A stretch of DNA of 64,000 bases, from positions 141,643-205,642 of the forward strand of contig JANSLP010000032.1 of the NCBI GenBank assembly GCA_029298735.1, written 5' to 3'. Source of the stretch: Ophiostoma sp. CBS 140.51 (taxonomy: Eukaryota > Ascomycota > Sordariomycetes > Ophiostomatales > Ophiostomataceae). The position numbers and the translations under genes were made by a program. The notes under the pieces were generated by a model that had not been told where the DNA came from, made no database searches, and saw only the letters and a program-made list of their open reading frames with translations. Shown here piece after piece: positions 22,875-34,700 of this stretch (positions are counted from its first letter, which is position 1; the number at the start of each line of letters is the position of its first letter).

Positions 22875-24950
22875 TCATGTCCGCTTCTTCTTCTTTGGCC
22901 GCTCCTCCTCCTCCTCCTCGTCCATGTCGTCGTCTTCATCGTCATCGACATCGTTGTCCACGTCGCTCTCGTCACTGCCGGAGCCAGAGCTCTCGTGATT
23001 CGAGTCGTACTCCTCGGCCACATCACTCTCGGAATCAGCCTGGAAGTCCTCGTCGACACTCTCCTCGTCCTCATCGGCCGAGCCGCGGTCGGCCTTAGCG
23101 GCGCCGCCGGCGTCGTCGTCAGAGCTGTCCATGTCTTGGTCGCGCAGAGCCGCTGCCATCAAGTTCGACTCCTCGTCGATCTCGTTCTTAACGCGCAACC
23201 CCTTGAGCTTGAAGAAGTCCTCGAGCGCCTTCAAATCCTCCCGGTTAATGTTGCTGAATTGCGACGAAGCACCGCCGGCCTTCATATGCACCGTAATGTC
23301 AAACGTCGACAAAGCCGAGACAGCACCACCAACGCGTGAGAAGGTGATGGACTGCGTCTGGTCGTACGAGATGTATGACGCTGGCTTCGGCACAAACATG
23401 AATGCCTTTTCCAGGCAGTACAAGAAGCCCTCGCTGGCCTTGATCGAACACTTGATGCCGTATTGTTGACGATGTCTGTTTTACAAGTTAGGAAGAGGAC
23501 CCTAAGATAGAACGGAGAATGAATAGGGGTGGGGGAATCCATGTAAACATACGTTATAAAGTCTTTAGCGGGCGCAGAGATCTTCTTGTTCGCCAGTCCC
23601 TTGAAAATGTAGGTGACCACCTGGTGGAGTGGCTGCTCGTAGTGGCTCTGGAGGCGATCCTTGTATCTGGACTCGAGCTCCTCCTCGGTCAGGTTTAGGT
23701 CCAGGGTCACCTCCTCATCACGCTTCAGCTGCATGACAACAAAGGGGTAGCGAGTCTGTCCCTGGCGTAGAGGCGGATCAAGGCCCACGCAAAGCATGAT
23801 GTGCATGTCGTCGGGCTTAGGAAGCACCATAAATTTCTTGATCGCATCGTACTGAATCTTGTAATCGTACGTCTTGCCACGCAGCCGGAACGAAGAGTCG
23901 TACATATCGATGTCGAAACGGCCTCTTGGTGTGAGATGCAGGACGTCAAGGAAGGTAGCAATGGTATCGCCGGCGGACTCGCCAATTTCGGCCTTCTCCA
24001 TAAGTGTGTCGTAGAAGAGCGTCACGGCGTTCTTCTCCTCCTCCGCATCGCTGGCGCCCGAGGCGACATCGCCGTCCGCGTCGGCTTCCTTCTTGGTCGT
24101 CGTACCCGGGATATAGAAGCGCATCTCCATGAGCTGGTCCTTGCCAGCGGCCGCCTTGAGGCCTTTGACAGGGCCCTTGGAGTTGCCGTTTGCCTTCGCA
24201 TCCTCGTTGACGGAAAAATCGACTGAAATTTCGTTCCGGCCCGCCAAGTTCGTGTTTGCAATCTCTGAGTAGGGAATCTCGAAGAACGGCCGGTTCTGCA
24301 CGTTGAAGACAAGCTCGGCCTTGCTAAACTCGGCCTTGCCCCAGTTCCAGCCACGGACAGAGTGCTCCCGGTTTTCGAGGTTGTGGCTGTACCAGTTCTT
24401 GAAGATCTTGTTCAGGCGTTCGTAGTCCTATAAAAAGAAAAACAGGAGGAAGGGTTCCTTGGTCAGTCACTTCGCTCTCAAGGCACAGTCTAGTCAATTG
24501 CCCCGACAACAATGCGCCGTTGGCTCACCTCTTGTTGAAACCCGTCCAGCTGCAGGATGCCCGAGTTCCGCTGGTGGATCTTCACTTCGTAGCCCTTTGC
24601 AGCCCTGCTCCATTGCGCACCGCCTATTTGGCTCTGATCCAGGGTGAAGGCATCGCCTCCGCCTGCCGGCTTCCAACCCAGACCATTCTCGGCAAAACGG
24701 CACTTTCCACTCTCCTTGGAGAGATCCAGATAAATGTTGTCGAAGCTCTCGCTGTAATAGAGGGAGGAGAAAGAAGAAAAAAAAGAAGTTAGCAACAGGT
24801 TGATGATCGAGGTTTTCAGGATAAAGCTCTTCCTGAACTCAAATTGAGCTTCTGTTGGGCGAACGCGCAAACCGTTGGATGCGACAGTCCAACCAGCAGA
24901 GATAGGCAGGGAAAAAAAGACCGAAGGAAGCTGACTCACATTGCGGCCAT
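22875..24950 (-). CDS. POB3: FACT complex subunit Pob3 (SSRP1 homologue)
   Basis: Four exons: 24940-24950, 24529-24751, 23553-24427 and 22875-23475, 569 residues. Exon 1 is only 11 nt (ATG GCC GCA AT). Splicing to exon 2 gives MAAIESFDNIYLDLSKE, the conserved Pob3 N-terminus, which supports this tiny exon. The last junction restores DFITHRQQYGIKCSIKASEG. Domain order is an N-terminal PH-like domain, the SSrecog domain (around PGTTTKKEADAD and FDIDMYDSSFRLRGKTYDYK), an Rtt106-like PH domain, then an acidic tail of about 90 residues ending PKKKKRT. As in yeast Pob3, there is no HMG box after the acidic tail. The protein pairs with Spt16 to hold and reassemble nucleosomes during transcription and replication. 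All introns carry GT-AG ends. Confidence 0.95.
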
Positions 24951-26474
24951 CTTGAAAATGAAATCCGACAAATAACCAAAGATGGCTAACGATGAATCGG
25001 AGGTGCGGCAAACGACGTGTGTGGCGGTGATGTAGCGATGTTGATGTTCACAGTCGAGGCTGTAGAAGAGGAAGAGGAGAAAGTGAGACGTAGGGGAGTG
25101 CGAAAAAATAGCTGGGCAGGACAGGACAATTTGCGCCACCCCCCCAGGTCGCGACTTGTACCTGCCTGCCACCACGGCCGTGACGCGCTTGCTGGGGGCC
25201 CGATTTAATTGAAGGACCCGCTTTTCCAGAGCCCTTTTAAAAGAGCGGTGTAGTCTGGCAGTATTCTGTGGGGTGATTGATCTGCGGCCTGCACGTGATG
25301 CTTAACGTCAATGATGAGAATGGCTGTCAAAGACTCAAAAATAGTTTTCTTGTCGTACGCTTTCGCAAGTTTGAGACATTTCTGTAAATCGCAACCCGAG
25401 TCTTTGGAGTATATAGTAGCAGGATATTGCTCTCCTGATTTTTTTTGCCTTGCTTCTTCGCGCAGGACGACGGCATGATGGAGCAAAGTCACACTTATTT
25501 TATAAGTCACGTGTAGTAAAGAAACATTGCCGAAAATCCCATATTTAGTCACGTGCATTCGTGCCCCCTTGTACTGGTACATTCTAACGAATCAACGACG
25601 CCAATGTCGCGACTTACACGCAGCCTCGTCAAAAACAGCTGGGCTGTATGGTGTATTGCCGAGGCTTTGCTTGATATTCCGCAACACTGAGGAGCAAAGC
25701 AGGCTGTATTTTGTCATTATGTTACGAAAAACATTCATGGAAAGATAAAAGACTACGAAATCAAAAGAGACAAAAAAAAATGTCAACCACTAATACGATC
25801 ATTGGCATCGGCCTCTGTTTACTGCATGCAGTGATGCAGCAATACAGCGGTTGAGTGAGTCTGATGGCAAATAGAAAAGTTAAAGATTAGGTAGTTGTCC
25901 TGCTATAGTAGCACTTAATTTCTTCATTTTCTTTCTTTATTTCTCGCCACCGCTTCCCTCCTTCACCGAAATCAAGTTGTGCGAGACCCTCCGTTGTTGT
26001 GCGAAATAAAACAGATGCAGGGCTAACAAAGTGAGATACAATATGTGTGTTAGCCTCCGCTGTTCTGCGGAACAGATATGGGGCCAACAGAGTGAGATCA
26101 TATGTCTGTTGGTTTCCCTTGTCCTGCGGTAATAACCTGAGGGACTACATCACAGACACAGCACATTATCCCACAAGCAAAAAAGTTGAGTGTGAACCTT
26201 AATGTATGTTTTTTCATACAGGGTACCTTCCCAAAGTACCGTCTGTTTCTTCCTTTCTACGAACCTTGATTTCCTTTTCTATTAAATATCAACAATTTTT
26301 ACTTTCTTATGTTTCTTATCTATATAGATCCCTTTTTCTTTCCACTCTACCCACGATTTTGAGTCTCCAAAACCCATACACCTCAATATTCGACCGCTTT
26401 CGGCCCACGACAGACCATATCGTTACAGCTAACTATTTTCATCACAAACCGCTCTTCTGCTTCCAGTCACAAAC
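24951..26474. other. intergenic, AT-rich: POB3 promoter and start of an AT-rich island
   Basis: The POB3 leader lies in 24951-25200. From about 25200 the sequence becomes clearly more AT-rich. 25996-26130 contains diverged tandem repeats with internal hairpins (listed separately). 26200-26474 is a T/C-rich leader for the orphan gene. The small open frames in this stretch have no recognisable features. Confidence 0.5.
25996..26130. repeat. diverged tandem repeats (about 60-66 bp) with internal hairpins
   Basis: The unit starts at GTTGTGCG (25996), GTTCTGCGG (26062) and GTCCTGCGG (26121); the third copy is partial. Units 1 and 2 share the segment AAC-A-R-AGTGAGAT and each has an inverted repeat: GGCTAACA with TGTTAGCC in unit 1, CCAACAGA with TCTGTTGG in unit 2. 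The arms differ between units but stay complementary. Confidence 0.55.
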
Positions 26475-27788
26475 ATGAGCGCCACCGCAGCTCAAGCCCC
26501 AGCAGGGTCATCGGACACGGGTTTTATAAACCCGAACCCGCAACAGATTTTACAAGAGATCTGCAACCTGAGAATTGGTATTCCTTCCGCTCATACGCCA
26601 TGGCACAGGATTAAAGCTTGGACATCCCAGCTGGAGTCCTCCCAGAAATCGCTGTTTCTCTACGAAGATCTCTTTACTGCCGATGAACTGAGGGAAGCAA
26701 GAGTTGGGCTCTTTTGTGTCCTCACAGAAGCCAATATTCCAGCCTCCGGATACGTTTATGACTTCCTTAGGTTCAACTACGAAGTAGTGCTTGTGGACGG
26801 TGGTGTTAGAACCCTCAGACACATCAGCGGGGCCCTTGAAAAAATCGATGCCGAGGACGACTTTATTTTTTCGATTCCGATATATGCCCAATGTATGGTG
26901 TTTGGCTGTTCTCCCCTTACATACACAGAGCAGGTGCGAGCAATCAAGGAGATAGCCCATACGTCCGGCTTCGATGCTTCGAGCCATGTCGAATATATCT
27001 GCATGTGCTTGAATGAACAAGCTTACAACTACGAGCACGTCCAACCAGCCAGCACCTTCTCGTCTCACAAGTGCAAGAAGCTATTTTGCAAAAAAATAGG
27101 AGTCAGCAATGGGGCACAAAGGATAGCATTTGTTCCAGAGGCTGGGTCTGACTTCGAGCGACCACAGTCACAAACTGCACCGGCCACAGACATCATACGC
27201 TGGGTAAATTGGTCGGTGTTTCAGTTCTTAGAGCTCTATGCCATTGAGAATAGCATTCTTGCCCAGCAGGCCCTGGCTCACAGCGGCAACTTTCATATCA
27301 CGAAGGGACATCATCAGTCTTGGGGGGCACAAGTTCGCCTAGTTATAGAAGTGAACGACGTCCCATGGATTTCGGAGCTTCGCGCTACGTATACTGCCCT
27401 CACGAATGTTCCGGTCGGGCAGATTGTGCTTGCCAAACGTATAGGGGAACAAGATGCTCGGGCTTCAGTGCAAGACCCTACGCAGGATCCACACGGGACC
27501 TCGCACAATGTCCAAACTCAGGCTTCGCTGTCCAGCAGCCCACAGAGCGGCCCTCGGTCGCATGAAAACACTCAGGAGGGCTCGCAGACTCCCTGTCCTA
27601 CTCTTCAAAGCCGGGCCTTGAGTTCAGAGAGCTGGCGAGGGCCGGTAACGCACGCCGGGGCAAGCTCAGACGCCGGGCTAGGCTCGCACATGCTCAAAAC
27701 GCTTCTCGAAAATTCAGTCGCTGACGATGAAGTCTGTACATTGAGTCTTAAACGACGGGTAGTGGGATATGGCCGTCCGTCTGCATGA
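26475..27788 (+). CDS. orphan protein of unknown function, 437 residues
   Basis: One intronless open frame with an ATG at 26475 (context AACATGA) and a stop at 27786-27788. Residues 1-300 look globular, with mixed hydrophobic and charged sequence, several Cys (for example YICMCLNE and CKKLFCKK) and many aromatic residues. Residues 300-437 are Ser/Gln/Pro-rich. There is no signal peptide, transmembrane helix or catalytic motif I recognise. The gene sits alone in an AT-rich island of about 3.4 kb between conserved genes, with tandem repeats upstream, so it may be lineage-specific or a recent arrival. The length of uninterrupted coding sequence in AT-rich surroundings argues for a real gene. Confidence 0.65.
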   Translation: MSATAAQAPAGSSDTGFINPNPQQILQEICNLRIGIPSAHTPWHRIKAWTSQLESSQKSLFLYEDLFTADELREARVGLFCVLTEANIPASGYVYDFLRFNYEVVLVDGGVRTLRHISGALEKIDAEDDFIFSIPIYAQCMVFGCSPLTYTEQVRAIKEIAHTSGFDASSHVEYICMCLNEQAYNYEHVQPASTFSSHKCKKLFCKKIGVSNGAQRIAFVPEAGSDFERPQSQTAPATDIIRWVNWSVFQFLELYAIENSILAQQALAHSGNFHITKGHHQSWGAQVRLVIEVNDVPWISELRATYTALTNVPVGQIVLAKRIGEQDARASVQDPTQDPHGTSHNVQTQASLSSSPQSGPRSHENTQEGSQTPCPTLQSRALSSESWRGPVTHAGASSDAGLGSHMLKTLLENSVADDEVCTLSLKRRVVGYGRPSA

Positions 27789-28681
27789 GACCAGCACCGA
27801 GCTACATCACCGTATCATGACCCCTAATGTACGACATACTGAGGCACATTCTTGGGGCTTCAGTGTCTACGCCCTACGCAGTTCACTAGGTATGCCTACT
27901 CTTTTTTCTTAAAAAAAGCTTTGAGTCTTTTTGAGCGCTGTAGCTAACATTTCAAAGGCATGACTTGATTGTACTTTTATTGTCGTCTTTTTTTTACTAC
28001 GTACTTACTAAGCAGCGTTCTTTATGTTGGATATCAACAAGGGCCTAATTGTGAATGTTTATTCGCACTTTAGACAACCTAGATATGTATTTTGTGGACT
28101 GTCGAGGCGATATGTGCATGGGATATGTCTCCCGTATCCATACTGGAATAGAGTACCTTGTTTTGACTATCAGTTTAGATTATAGCGTTTGTAGGCTTCT
28201 AGTTTATCATCTGTAATAATAACTAGTGTTTACTCAATCAACACTTGTTTGTCCTGATGTATCAAGCACATCGTCGCTGCAGTGGCATATGTGGAGATGC
28301 TGGTTGTCAAGAAGCAACTCGTCTCTTCACTAGTGCGGTATCGTATAAAAAAACGCGTGCGAGTCAGTACCCTGATATATAAAACAACAAAATTAGCAGC
28401 ACAACTAAACTACTTTACGTCAAACGGGACAGGAGCAAGCTGCCACACCGGAACAATTGAGCATCAACATAGAACGAAAATAAAAAGATAAATGTGTAAA
28501 GATAAAAGACTACCAACCTAAAACGCCCCGATGCAGCCATATTCCGTGATATGATACATTTCGCAGTGTAAATGGACAAGGACAAAGGAAATAAATGACG
28601 AAGAAAAAAAGAAAGTAGAAAGACGCAGATGGAAATCAAACTTGGCCTCCGCATTCCGGCCACCCCGTAAAAGATGCCTTC
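27789..28681. other. AT-rich intergenic flank
   Basis: About 900 bp of AT-rich DNA with poly-T and poly-A runs (for example near 27900-28010 and 28590-28620). It holds the 3' ends of the orphan gene (+) and the Whi5-like gene (-). No ORF or repeat family is recognised; decayed transposon sequence is possible but not shown. Confidence 0.45.
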
Positions 28682-29811
28682 TCAGCTGCGAGCGAGGCTA
28701 AGCAGCCCGTTGACAGCACTGCCGCGCATCGCACTGCTTGTCAGCCCGTCCAAATGGCTCCCGTCCCCGTCGTCTACCAGAAGACGGTTTCCACGTGGCG
28801 TGGTCAGCAGGTTGTGCCTCGACGTCCACTTCTTGGTGGGCGAGAGGCGACGAATCTGGGGAAGTTGTGGCAGGTCACCCTCCTCGTCTTCATCGTCCTC
28901 CTCCTCATCACTGCTGCTGGTCTGGCTGACACTCATAGCCTGGTCCCGACCGCGACTGCCAGGCGCGCCACCCGTACTGGACGATGCAGGACCCCACAGA
29001 GCCCACCGCTGTGGCAATGGAGGCTGTTGTCTTGGCTGCGAAGATCCCGCCAGTGACCCTGCCATGTGCTTCTGTTCCTGCTGCTGCTGGCGCACCCACT
29101 CGCTCGCCGACCACTCCCGGTTCTGCTGGCGTTGTTGCAAGGTCGCTGCTGGCACCACCCGCAGTTGCTCGAGTGGCACGTCGACCTGGCCAGTCCGCAC
29201 CTTGTAGCGGGCCAAGCTAAGACGGAGCTTGAGGATTTCAGCTCTCTGTTAGAGGAGAAAGACCGTATTAGTACTGGCGCGTATTCTTTAATTTATATAA
29301 AAAGCTCTTGTTGCTAACGTACCTGTCTCGACTGCTCGCGGGTGAACGCGAGGGTGGGCCGAGGTACCTCGACATCGGGCTCGGTGATATTGGTGGCCTG
29401 GGACGTGTCGACCATAGCGGACAGGTCGAAGACAGAAGACGTGGTGGGGGAAAGCGAAGGCCGAGAACTGCCGGCAACAATGGCTGCTACTGGTGAAGTA
29501 GACGTGGGGACCTGACGAGCCTCCTGCTGTGCTTGCTGCTTGGTATCGCGCGGCAGGCTGGTTGGCGAGGCATCTATCCTGCTCTCGCTGGCAAGGCACG
29601 TCTTCTTCAGAGGAGTAGTCGAGTCGGCAGTTTCGTTGTCGAGCAAGGTCTCGGGCAGTGTACGCTTCTTGGCAATGGCACTGCTTGGTGGTGAGAGAGG
29701 GAGCTTGCTCTCCGAAGCTGCTGGCTTGCCTGCAACAGACATGGGCGAGGCGGACACGGGCGTGTTTGCGTCGAGGGGTGCCAGGACGCGTCTCTTAATG
29801 GGAGATGCCAT
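28682..29811 (-). CDS. Whi5/Nrm1-like G1/S transcriptional repressor
   Basis: Exons 29323-29811 and 28682-29245, 350 residues. The intron starts GTACGT at 29322 and ends CTCTAACAG at 29246. The key feature is the GTB (G1/S transcription factor binding) motif, which begins exactly at the splice junction: RAEILKLRLSLARYKVRTGQ, about residues 164-183. This is the hallmark of Whi5 and Nrm1, which bind the Swi6/Swi4/Mbp1 type factors SBF and MBF and repress G1/S genes. The N-terminal half is Ser/Pro-rich with several S/T-P sites (for example SASPMS, LPLSPPSS and STTPLKK), possible CDK targets. The C-terminus is acidic, then ends in a short conserved-looking NGLLSLARS. Without the splice the GTB motif would be separated from the rest. 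I cannot tell Whi5 from Nrm1 by sequence alone. Confidence 0.82.
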
Positions 29812-31724
29812 TGAGGCTGTCAGGGTTATAAATGAGTGCTTTGTAGAGAAAGAAATCAGGTCGGAACTTTTGAAAAGAAGATCTATCAGCCTCCAACGCG
29901 TCTCGCAGCCCAGAAAGCCAAAACGCTGTAGAGAAACGAGAGGCGGGGCGAGTGAGGGCGAGCGTGTCACGGCTGGGAAGCGTGGAAGTCGCTCCGTGTA
30001 ATGTAAATAAAGAGGGTAAAGGGTCGAGGAACGAGAGTAAAGCAATAAGACTTGCCTTGACGGTGAGTTCTAAGGAGAGTGAGGGGAAAGTATAAAGAGC
30101 GTGAGGAAGGAAAAAGAGGAAGAAGAAAGAAGGAGAGCAGGAACGATGGACGACGCCTCTTGCCGTTGTATATAAAAAGTTACCTGAGTACATGTTAGTC
30201 GCGATTCTGCGGGCGTGTTTTGTTTTCTCCACAATACAGGTTTCTTGCATGTTTCTTGGCCCGGTTCATTCTGGCGCATGGCCGCTGAACGCCCTTGCCT
30301 TTAGCGCATATACAGCGCTGGGAGAAATCTACAGCGCCCTACTACAGCGGTTGCGGGCAGTCGCGACTTCCCGCGTGTTAGTTCGGTCTGTTTGTGCCCT
30401 TTTAATTTTGGGGAAGGTGCCCACTGGAAGAGGGGCCCTGGAAACGCCTGGCCTGGTCCCCAGTCGCGTCTTTTACAGAGGGCAAGGACCACTTGAGAGA
30501 CGTGTGGCGGCAAGTCCCACCCACCCCAAATCGCCCCTCCATTTAACAGCTTTGGCAGGGGAAGGAAACAAACAACGCGCCTTGGGGAAAGAGTGACATG
30601 GGCACACACCACAACACGAACCTAAAGGACCCCTGGGCTAGCGGGCAGGTGGGCTAGCTAGGCTAGTCGTGGACGCGCGCGAAGCCGCTAAAAGCTTCGA
30701 TTGTGATGTTTGGCAGCTCAGGGGATATCTGGGCACTTTTTCCTGAAGAATTCGCTGCCGAAGCATGGAACTTTGGCCGAGTCTTGACGCGACGTGCCTT
30801 TGACGAATAACCTCAGAGATGCACCGCACTCTTTAAATTACGGAGTACACATATAGATTTTACCAACATTATGCTGCCATATGGGTTTTATCATCGAGTC
30901 TCCAAGATAAAAAAGTACGATATATTAATTACGGAGTAAATATACGTGAATAAATATACGCGAGGAGCAAACCCTTGTAGGACAAGGCTGTTGTTATTTC
31001 TGTGTACAGTACAAATAGTATTCTGGCAAAAGACAAAGTCGTATTTTTATTCCTCGTCTAAAGAGAGGGCTATAGGAGAGCGTGGGCATCATGCCCTATG
31101 TGCTGATAAACCACAACGATATCGAACATCGAACACTACAGAGTAAATAAACCAATTGGTTCATCCATCCCATCCGTTCGGCCCAGGCCACAAAATCAAC
31201 CGAATGAGGAACCATCTAAACGGCAAGACACGCACGAAACCGCAGACAGCCGACAAGAGGCTATTCATTGAACAGAGGCATCATAGATCGAACTAGACTA
31301 ATGGATAACATGGAAATAAAATATTATGAAGGAAAAGACCAAGAATAATAAAGCATGTTTAAAGCCACTTTAGTGGGCGGGGAATAGAGAAATAGACACA
31401 AACGACGACCGCAAGTATAAGCACAGTGACGGTGGATAAAAAAAAGACAGTAAAACGAACAAATGCATGCCAGGTCCAGCGCTCCCATATCCCTCCGGTG
31501 TGTGTGATTCATAAAACCTTTTTCCACCTCATAGAACCTAAATTGGTCGTCATGTCATGGACAATTCGCCAATGCAAAACAGAAACGCAAATAAAAGTAA
31601 AAACAAATATTAAGAAAGTAGAATGGCAGAAGAAGCAAAAGCAAAAGCAAAAGAAGAAAAGGAGCAACACGCAATGGCAATGGTAATGGCGAGGCCGTCT
31701 ATCATGCGCTGCTGGCATTGCAGC
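29812..31724. other. intergenic, 1.9 kb: Whi5-like promoter and MED15 3' flank
   Basis: 29812-30180 is the CT-rich (- strand) leader of the Whi5-like gene. 30240-30640 is GC-richer without a credible gene. 30830-31700 is AT-rich and includes two ATTACGGAGTA words (about 30839 and 30929), a word I associate with fungal intergenic DNA. 31590-31690 is A-rich. No RNA gene is recognised. Confidence 0.5.
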
Positions 31725-34700
31725 CTAAGCCGCACCAAATGAGTACAGAGACGGGTCCAGCTCAACATTCGTCTTGTTGAACATGGACACCATGTCCGTC
31801 TCATCGTCGCCAAATCCACTAGGCCCATCGTTCAGGAACATCTGTGCCAGGTCGGCCGTGTCGGTCTCGTCAATAGGTTGCATCGAGAACTTCTGCATAT
31901 CGTCAAGCATAGAGGGGATGATGGTGCCGTCTTCGCTCGTGGTCCACATATCGATGTTCAGGTCGAGGTTGGTCGACTCCAGGATGTCGCTTGTCGGCTC
32001 CGATGCCCAACCGCTGTCAGTCCTCGACTCAGGCGTGTCGTTGGGCGTGATCATGCTGCGGTAGACACTGAAATCGGCAATCGCGCCCTGGGCAGCAGTG
32101 TCTGCAGCGAAGCTAAAGGTGGAGGCCAGATCCTGTGGATCAACGTTGGCAAAGTCCCACGCGTCGTTCAAAGATGCAGACGCGAGAAGCACGTCTGTGT
32201 CAATACTCGGCGCAGAGCCCTGGAGACCAACATCGGAGGCCTTGGGAGTGGTACCGAGCCCGTTGCTAGCCGCTCCCTTGCCCGCTGCAGCCTTTCCTCC
32301 AGCGCCTGCGTTGCTTGTCTGCCGGTTCATCGATGTCACACGGGACATGGGCGTGGCCGGTGTCAAGCCCTGCTTGGAAGCTGTCGAGGTCATCGACGGC
32401 GCGTTTGTACCCGTGCTTGCACCATTGGCAGTTGTCTTTGCATGACCCTGGGCATCGAGTCCAAGTGCCTCTGACAGAGCGTCAGTTACAAACTTGAACG
32501 GATCCGCAGCGGGCTTCGTGTGCTCCTCTTCAACATGCGTACGACGAGCCTCCTCTGTAGCAAAGCCAGTCGACTTCATGTCACAGTCGTTCTCCGTGCA
32601 GTAGAACAGCGCTTTGGCAGCCTGTTGAGCAGCAGCAGTGGACGTAGACTGGGCCGCAGCAGCTGCTGCTGCAGCCTTTGCCTCTGATGCTTGCCGGCGC
32701 TTGACCTCGGGAGAAGCGCCCTTCGTCGAAGGAGTGGTTGCCGCGGGAGTCTGCGCAGTGACAGGTGAAGGTGCCGTCACCTGGCTGTTGGTCTTGCGCC
32801 GCTTTGTCGTCGGCAAGTGCAGGGTCTCCTGGGTCACGCTCGGCTTTCCGATGTAAGCAGGCTGGCCGTGGGGCGACGCACCGTGAAGTGGGAACGGAGG
32901 CTGTGAGGTTGTCGGCGCCGCTGGCGGCTGGTGGTTTGCCTTGCTGTTCGACCGCTTGTGCTTTGGCGCGCGCGGTGTCTCCTCTGCTGGAGCCGGGGCA
33001 GCAGCAGCAGCCGGCTGAGCTTGTGGGGCGGTGGTGGCAGCCGGAGCGTTACGTCCCTGCTGCGACTCTTGGAGAGCCATCGCCTGTGCCCCGGCTTGGC
33101 CGGCTTGAAGCTGGGTCTGAGTCGCGTGGGCTCGCACAAAGTTCATCGCCTCCTTAGCCATATCCATCAACAGGTTGCGATGGGACTCAATCTCATCCAG
33201 AGTAATAGAGAAATTCTCCTTGCGGCCACTGAGAGTCTCGGAGTTGATGAACTGCTGTGAAAGGCGGTATCTCTGTGAAATTGTTAGTAAATGCGTGCTG
33301 GGTGGAAACGGGTCGAAGATAGGACAAAAAGTAAACTTACAGTCCGGAAGAACTTGCGAGTGCGGACTTCGTCGCGAGTCGCCATGTAGAAACGACCGAG
33401 AGCCCGCCCAACCTTGAAAAGAGGCTCGACGGTCTCGCCAATCTTCTTCCACACCTCATCCTTCTCCTCGGGCGTCATGGGAATATCCGGAAACTGCTCC
33501 TTCTGTATATCCTGACGCACTTCGGTGCCAATTGCCATCAGGTGCTGCATGGTTTCTGAACCTGGCTGCAGGGCTGATGCCACAGCTTGTTGGCGCTGGC
33601 GAACCATTTCCTGCTGCTCCGGTGTGAGCTTAGCAAACTGCTCTGCAGTCATTGCTGGCATGCCTGGGCGCTGCTGTTGCTGCTGCGGCTGCGGTGCCTG
33701 TTGCTGAACCTGGGGTGGCTGTGGCGGTTGTACCTGAGCGGTAGGGGCAGAAGCAGCATTAGACGAGTCGTCCGCTGTGTTGTTGGCGGCAGCATTGGCC
33801 CGCTTGCGGTTCGCAGCAGCAGCCCTGTTCTGCTGCGCTTTGGTCTTCGCGGTGGTCGCAGGGACCGGAGCCGGAGCAGGCTGTTCGGGCGAAGTCTGCG
33901 GCGGCGCCGATGCTTGATTGGCAGCACCACCAGCTGTCTTCTGTTGCGTCGCAGGGTTCGCCATCGGTTGGGTGACGGCGGCAGCAGCCGCGGCTGCAGC
34001 CGCGTTCGGGTTATCGAGTTGGTTGCCTTGTTGCTGCATCATAAGGTTGTGTTGCTGCTGCTGCATCTGGAATTGCTGTTGCAGTTGTTGCTGAAGTTGT
34101 TGCTTCGTCTGCTGTTGTTGAAGCTGCTGCTGTTGTTGCTGTTGCTGCTGAAGCTGTTGCTGCTGCTGGAGTTGAAGCTGCTGCTGCTGAGGCTGCTGTT
34201 GCATGGGGTTCTGGAGCTGCTGCTGCAGGAGCTGCTGTTGCTGGTGCAAGTTCAATGACTGGCCAGCCCCAGGTTGCTGCTGGGCTTGCTGCTGGGCTTG
34301 CTGTGCCTGCTGCTGGGCTTGTTGTGCTTGTTGTGCTTGCTGGGCCTGCTGAGCCTGCTGAGCCTGCTGGGCCTGTTGAAGAACATTGAGAGGGACTCCA
34401 TTCTTGGCTTGTTGCTGCATGTAATGCTTCATGATTTGGTCATGCTTCATGCGTGCACCAAACTTCCGAACAATTTCCTCAGAGGCATTGGCAAGCTTCG
34501 GGTCTCTTGCACGAAGCTGGGCAACTTCTGCGGCAGTGATCGTGAGCATACTGGCGGGGATGTTTGGCAAGGCACCGGCCATCTGCTGCATGTTGGGACC
34601 AGGGCCAACCGGCTTGTTTGCGTTGGGGTTGGCATTCGCATTAGCGGCGGCCGCCACGGCTGCGGCGTTGGGCGGTTGCATGCCAGGAGGAACAGGCCGT

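Noticed and set aside
22875..23150. HMG box at the end of Pob3
   Set aside because: The protein ends in an acidic tail and PKKKKRT, as in yeast Pob3; no HMG residues.
33587..34258. Leu-rich + strand frames across MED15
   Set aside because: Leu runs are the antisense reading of CAG/CAA repeats.
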